A stretch of DNA of 8,801 nt. Source: Sulfurimonas sp. Lineage in GTDB: Bacteria > Campylobacterota > Campylobacteria > Campylobacterales > Sulfurimonadaceae. Location of the stretch: NCBI GenBank assembly GCA_027083475.1, contig JALWON010000035.1:1-8801 (forward strand), given 5' to 3'. The notes beneath the pieces were generated by a model, which was not told the origin of the DNA, searched no databases, and saw only the letters and a list, made by a program, of their open reading frames with translations. Every line of letters begins with the position of its first letter. Within the stretch, counting starts at the first letter, position 1. Positions 6,965 to 8,801 of the stretch are shown here, in pieces. The translations under genes and the position numbers were made by a program.

Positions 6965-6969
6965 CTATT

Positions 6970-7245
6970 ATGGCTTTAGATTCGGCTAAAAAACAAGAGA
7001 TAATTGCGAAATATGGTCGCAAAGAAGGTGATACTGGTTCAAGTGAAGTACAAATTGCACTTTTAACTGAACGTATCTCAGAGTTAACAGAACACTTAAA
7101 AGTTTTCAAAAAAGATCATGCATCTCGTTTAGGTTTACTTAAACTTGTTGGGCAACGTCGTCGTCTTATGAAATATTTCAAAAGAACACAAAAAGAGGCT
7201 TATGCTAAACTTATCTCTGATTTAGGTATTCGCGATAATATCTAG
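6970..7245 (+). CDS. rpsO: 30S ribosomal protein S15
   Basis: The 91-residue product has the normal S15 length and starts MALDSAKKQEIIAKYGR. S15 is an early-binding protein of the 30S platform that contacts the 16S rRNA central domain (h20-h22 junction). Conserved rRNA-contact residues are visible: the DTGSSEVQ loop (21-28), H42, and the KKDHASR segment with D49, H50 and S52, followed by the family signature GLLKLVGQRRRLMKYF. The gene appears monocistronic: it has its own divergent promoter region, a very strong ribosome site and a terminator 15 bp after its stop. Unlike many bacteria it is not followed by pnp here. I recall rpsO next to flhA/Rrf2 in C. jejuni and H. pylori, so this is its ancestral place in the group. 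Confidence 0.98.
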   Translation: MALDSAKKQEIIAKYGRKEGDTGSSEVQIALLTERISELTEHLKVFKKDHASRLGLLKLVGQRRRLMKYFKRTQKEAYAKLISDLGIRDNI

Positions 7246-7259
7246 TCTTTACTTCTCTT

Positions 7260-7287
7260 AACTTCCCCAATATAGGGAAGTTTCTTT
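7260..7287 (+). terminator. Rho-independent terminator of rpsO
   Basis: AACTTCCC (7260-7267) and GGGAAGTT (7275-7282) form a perfect 8-bp stem with a 7-base loop, followed by TTCTTTCC (the T-run is interrupted by C). It starts 15 bases after the rpsO stop codon. Confidence 0.85.
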
Positions 7288-7438
7288 CCTCTCACAAATT
7301 ATAAATATAAACAAAACAAATCAAAAAACCCATTTTTTTCACAAAAACCAAAAAAATCAATAAAATTTCCCCATTTCAATTTATTTTTAGATTTTAAAGA
7401 GTAAGCTAACAGTAATTAATTTTTCTTGGAGGTTTAGT
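7288..7438 (+). other. A+T-rich intergenic leader upstream of the PAS/chemoreceptor pair
   Basis: This 151-bp stretch has no credible ORF or RNA gene. It contains many A and T runs and two CCCATTT copies (7329-7335 and 7370-7376). It must hold the promoter of the next two genes. I find no sigma-54 (GG-N10-GC) or sigma-28 (CGAT-type -10) signature; possible -10 elements such as TAATTAAT near 7413 are unconvincing in this composition. Confidence 0.4.
7428..7432 (+). promoter_or_regulatory. Ribosome binding site deciding a GTG start
   Basis: GGAGG within TTGGAGG stands 6 bases before GTG 7439. No ATG precedes the PAS domain in this frame, so the strong site supports GTG as the true start. Confidence 0.8.
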
Positions 7439-7867
7439 GTGTCACAAAATAACAATGATATAAGTACCGAAGGTTTAACATTTTTAGATGATGGTGAGGT
7501 ACTTTATAATGATTTATATCTTTTATCAGAAACAGATGAAAAGGGAATCGTCCAGTATGCGAGTGACTCTTTTTATAAAGTAGCCAATATGAAAGAGAGT
7601 GATTTAATCGGTCAGCCACATAATGTTGTGCGCCATCCTGATATGCCAAGAGCTGCGTTTAAATCACTTTGGGATGATGTTCAAACGAAGGGATTTTGGA
7701 CTGGATATGTGAAGAACCAAAGAAAAGGTGGCGGATTTTACTGGGTATTTGCAACAGTACTACGTTCAGTAGATAAGAATGGCAACACAAAATATGTCTC
7801 TATACGAGTCAAACCATCCCGCGAAGATATTAAAAAAGCTGAAGAGCTTTATGCGACATTAGATTAA
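7439..7867 (+). CDS. Stand-alone Aer-type PAS domain protein (probable FAD-binding redox/energy sensor, CetB-like)
   Basis: The 142-residue protein is essentially one PAS domain (~25-125) with short ends, no signal peptide and no membrane segment. The segment IGQPHNVVRHPDMPRAAFKS followed by LW is the hallmark of the PAS domain of the aerotaxis receptor Aer, where the Arg-His-Pro-Asp region (R65-H66-P67-D68 here) and a nearby Trp (W78 or W87 here) help hold FAD. GFYWVFATV (99-107) is the matching central strand. E. coli Aer fuses this domain to a membrane anchor and signalling domain; in C. jejuni the PAS part is a separate protein, CetB, paired with the chemoreceptor CetA. Here too a separate chemoreceptor follows after 17 bp. 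I infer it binds FAD, reads redox or electron-transport state and passes this to that receptor. The fold and Aer likeness are secure; cofactor and partner are inferred. The start is GTG. Confidence 0.9.
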   Translation: MSQNNNDISTEGLTFLDDGEVLYNDLYLLSETDEKGIVQYASDSFYKVANMKESDLIGQPHNVVRHPDMPRAAFKSLWDDVQTKGFWTGYVKNQRKGGGFYWVFATVLRSVDKNGNTKYVSIRVKPSREDIKKAEELYATLD

Positions 7868-7872
7868 GAAGG

Positions 7873-7878
7873 AAAGGA
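7873..7878 (+). promoter_or_regulatory. Ribosome binding site of the chemoreceptor gene
   Basis: AAAGGA lies 6 bases before ATG 7885, within the 17-bp gap after the PAS gene, which supports this start and co-transcription of the two genes. Confidence 0.7.
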
Positions 7879-7884
7879 TTATAC

Positions 7885-8801
7885 ATGGCATTAGTTAAAA
7901 AAGGGAGTGCGGCTTCAGCCTCTATGGCCGTTGCTTCTAGTAATGATAAAAGAAAACAAAGAACTTTGGCAAAACAACAACAAATAAGTGAAAGTATTGC
8001 AGGTGTTTCCATGACAATACTCGATAATGCACAAGAGAGTGTGAGTGCGATTGAGCAGTTAAAATCTTCTATGGAACAGATTGCAACAGCAGCAGAAGAA
8101 AATAGTGGTGCAAGTGATCAGGCTTTAGCCAATGTAAAAGGAATCACAAGTAATATTAATCGTATGAACACGACGATTGATACGGTTATCTCTTCTACAT
8201 TAGCAACTGGTGATAATATTATGAATGCTGTGCAGATTATCAATGACTCTGTAGGAAGAATGGATAAGGCAATTGATGTTGCTAATGCAAGTGCAAGAAA
8301 AAGTGAAGAGTTAAAAGTATCTTCTCAAAATATTGGGGATGCCGTTGGTTTTATTGCGAAGATTGCTGATCAAACAAATCTGTTGGCTTTAAATGCTGCG
8401 ATTGAAGCAAGTCGTGCAAAGGAACATGGTAAAGGTTTCGCTGTTGTTGCAGATGAGACACGTGCTTTGGCTGGTGAGAGTGAGAAAAATGCAGAATTTA
8501 TCTCTGAACTGGTCAATAAAATTCAAAGTAGTATTGATAGTATTATCAAAAGTATTGGTTCTACAACCGTTATTATTTCTGGAACAGGAACACGAGGCAA
8601 TGCACTGAGTCTTAAAATGGAGGAGCTAACAAAAATTGCTGTTTACTCTGTGGAGGCTGCAAGAAATATCAATACATATACAAATACACTTGATAACTTA
8701 ATAGAAAAAATAAATAAAGGTTCTCAAGAGATTTCAGATGCTTCAAGTCAAATTGCACTTTCAGTTGAGAAAACATTGAATGGAATTGAAATCCAATCAG
8801 A
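7885..8801 (+). CDS. Methyl-accepting chemotaxis protein without membrane or sensor domain (3'-truncated)
   Basis: The frame is open from ATG 7885 to the window edge: 305 residues, end outside. It starts with a Ser/Ala-rich polar stretch (1-22), then enters a long coiled coil with no signal peptide, membrane helix, HAMP or ligand domain, so the receptor should be cytoplasmic. The hairpin tip that binds CheA/CheW is clear at ~155-205: IADQTNLLALNAAIEASRAK, then EHGKGFAVVADETRALAGES. Tip residues N170, E174, R177 and E180 match Tsr N381, E385, R388 and E391. It departs from the common ADEVRKLAERS by having Thr192 for Val and Gly-Glu before Ser. A likely methylation region is ASMEQ-like SSMEQIATAAEENSGAS (61-77), with E71/E72 as candidates. 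A Gly cluster (G233, G235, G238) lies near the usual glycine hinge. It probably signals for the PAS protein encoded just upstream. Whether a C-terminal sensor or CheR tether exists cannot be seen. Confidence 0.93.
   Translation, partial: MALVKKGSAASASMAVASSNDKRKQRTLAKQQQISESIAGVSMTILDNAQESVSAIEQLKSSMEQIATAAEENSGASDQALANVKGITSNINRMNTTIDTVISSTLATGDNIMNAVQIINDSVGRMDKAIDVANASARKSEELKVSSQNIGDAVGFIAKIADQTNLLALNAAIEASRAKEHGKGFAVVADETRALAGESEKNAEFISELVNKIQSSIDSIIKSIGSTTVIISGTGTRGNALSLKMEELTKIAVYSVEAARNINTYTNTLDNLIEKINKGSQEISDASSQIALSVEKTLNGIEIQS

Larger units (their letters stand above)
6858..6969. promoter_or_regulatory. Divergent promoter region between the GGDEF gene and rpsO
   Basis: This 112-bp A+T-rich gap must contain starts for both directions. 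On the plus strand TATAAT lies at 6902-6907, and an extended -10 (TGATATAAA) at 6929-6937. On the minus strand TATAAC at 6900-6905 overlaps the first. No clear -35 boxes are visible, so the actual starts cannot be chosen by eye. Confidence 0.5.

Noticed and set aside
6937..6969. Upstream in-frame ATG that would extend S15 by 11 residues
   Set aside because: AGGAGG lies 5 bases before the ATG at 6970 and the shorter product matches the S15 family start MALDS; the extension would put the ribosome site inside the gene.
7288..7438. Search for sigma-54, sigma-28, small RNA or riboswitch signals upstream of the PAS gene
   Set aside because: No recognisable motif or stable G+C-containing stem is present; homopolymer A and T runs give many meaningless -10-like matches.
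7434..7649. Minus-strand open frame over the PAS gene
   Set aside because: It lies wholly over a recognised PAS domain and its translation (His/Tyr-rich) is the mirror of that gene.
8393..8608. Short plus-strand open frame inside the chemoreceptor
   Set aside because: It is out of frame with the receptor signature, which reads continuously from 7885 to the window edge.

Overview
The window looks like an ordinary chromosomal stretch from a motile, non-gastric member of the Campylobacterota (epsilonproteobacteria), perhaps Sulfurimonas, Sulfurovum or an Arcobacter relative. The reasons are the strong A+T richness, short or absent intergenic gaps, an AmiA-type amidase with a Lys-rich linker, an H. 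pylori FabX-type flavoprotein, and a DHH phosphoesterase/flhA/Rrf2/rpsO neighbourhood that I recall from Campylobacter and Helicobacter. The GGDEF protein argues against Helicobacter itself. Genus is a guess; family order is better supported. I see no RNA gene, insertion sequence, CRISPR array or prophage.

Layout. Positions 1-1870 (+) hold the C-terminal part of a FabX/nitronate-monooxygenase family flavoprotein and, 7 bp later, a complete secreted N-acetylmuramoyl-L-alanine amidase. A tight convergent junction follows, with an imperfect hairpin over the amidase stop codon. Positions 1878-6857 (-) hold, in transcription order, a dual-receiver GGDEF diguanylate cyclase, an Rrf2-family regulator with three spaced cysteines, flhA (TTG start, 3 bp after the rrf2 stop and in the same frame) and a DHH/DHHA1 phosphoesterase. 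A 29-bp dyad and a TATAAT box sit between the GGDEF gene and rrf2. A 112-bp divergent promoter region separates this block from rpsO (6970-7245, +), which ends in a clear intrinsic terminator. After about 150 bp of A+T-rich DNA comes a two-gene unit (+): a stand-alone Aer-type PAS protein and a chemoreceptor with no membrane segment, which runs off the right edge.

Working together. The left pair serves the cell envelope (unsaturated fatty acid synthesis, septal peptidoglycan cleavage). The central and right parts concern motility and its control: flagellar export gate (flhA), c-di-GMP synthesis, an Fe-S or redox type regulator in front of flhA, and a split PAS/chemoreceptor pair likely to sense redox or energy state. 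Nothing here is clearly an undescribed system. The points most worth checking are the split PAS/soluble chemoreceptor pair, the dyad in front of rrf2-flhA, and the in-frame rrf2/flhA junction.
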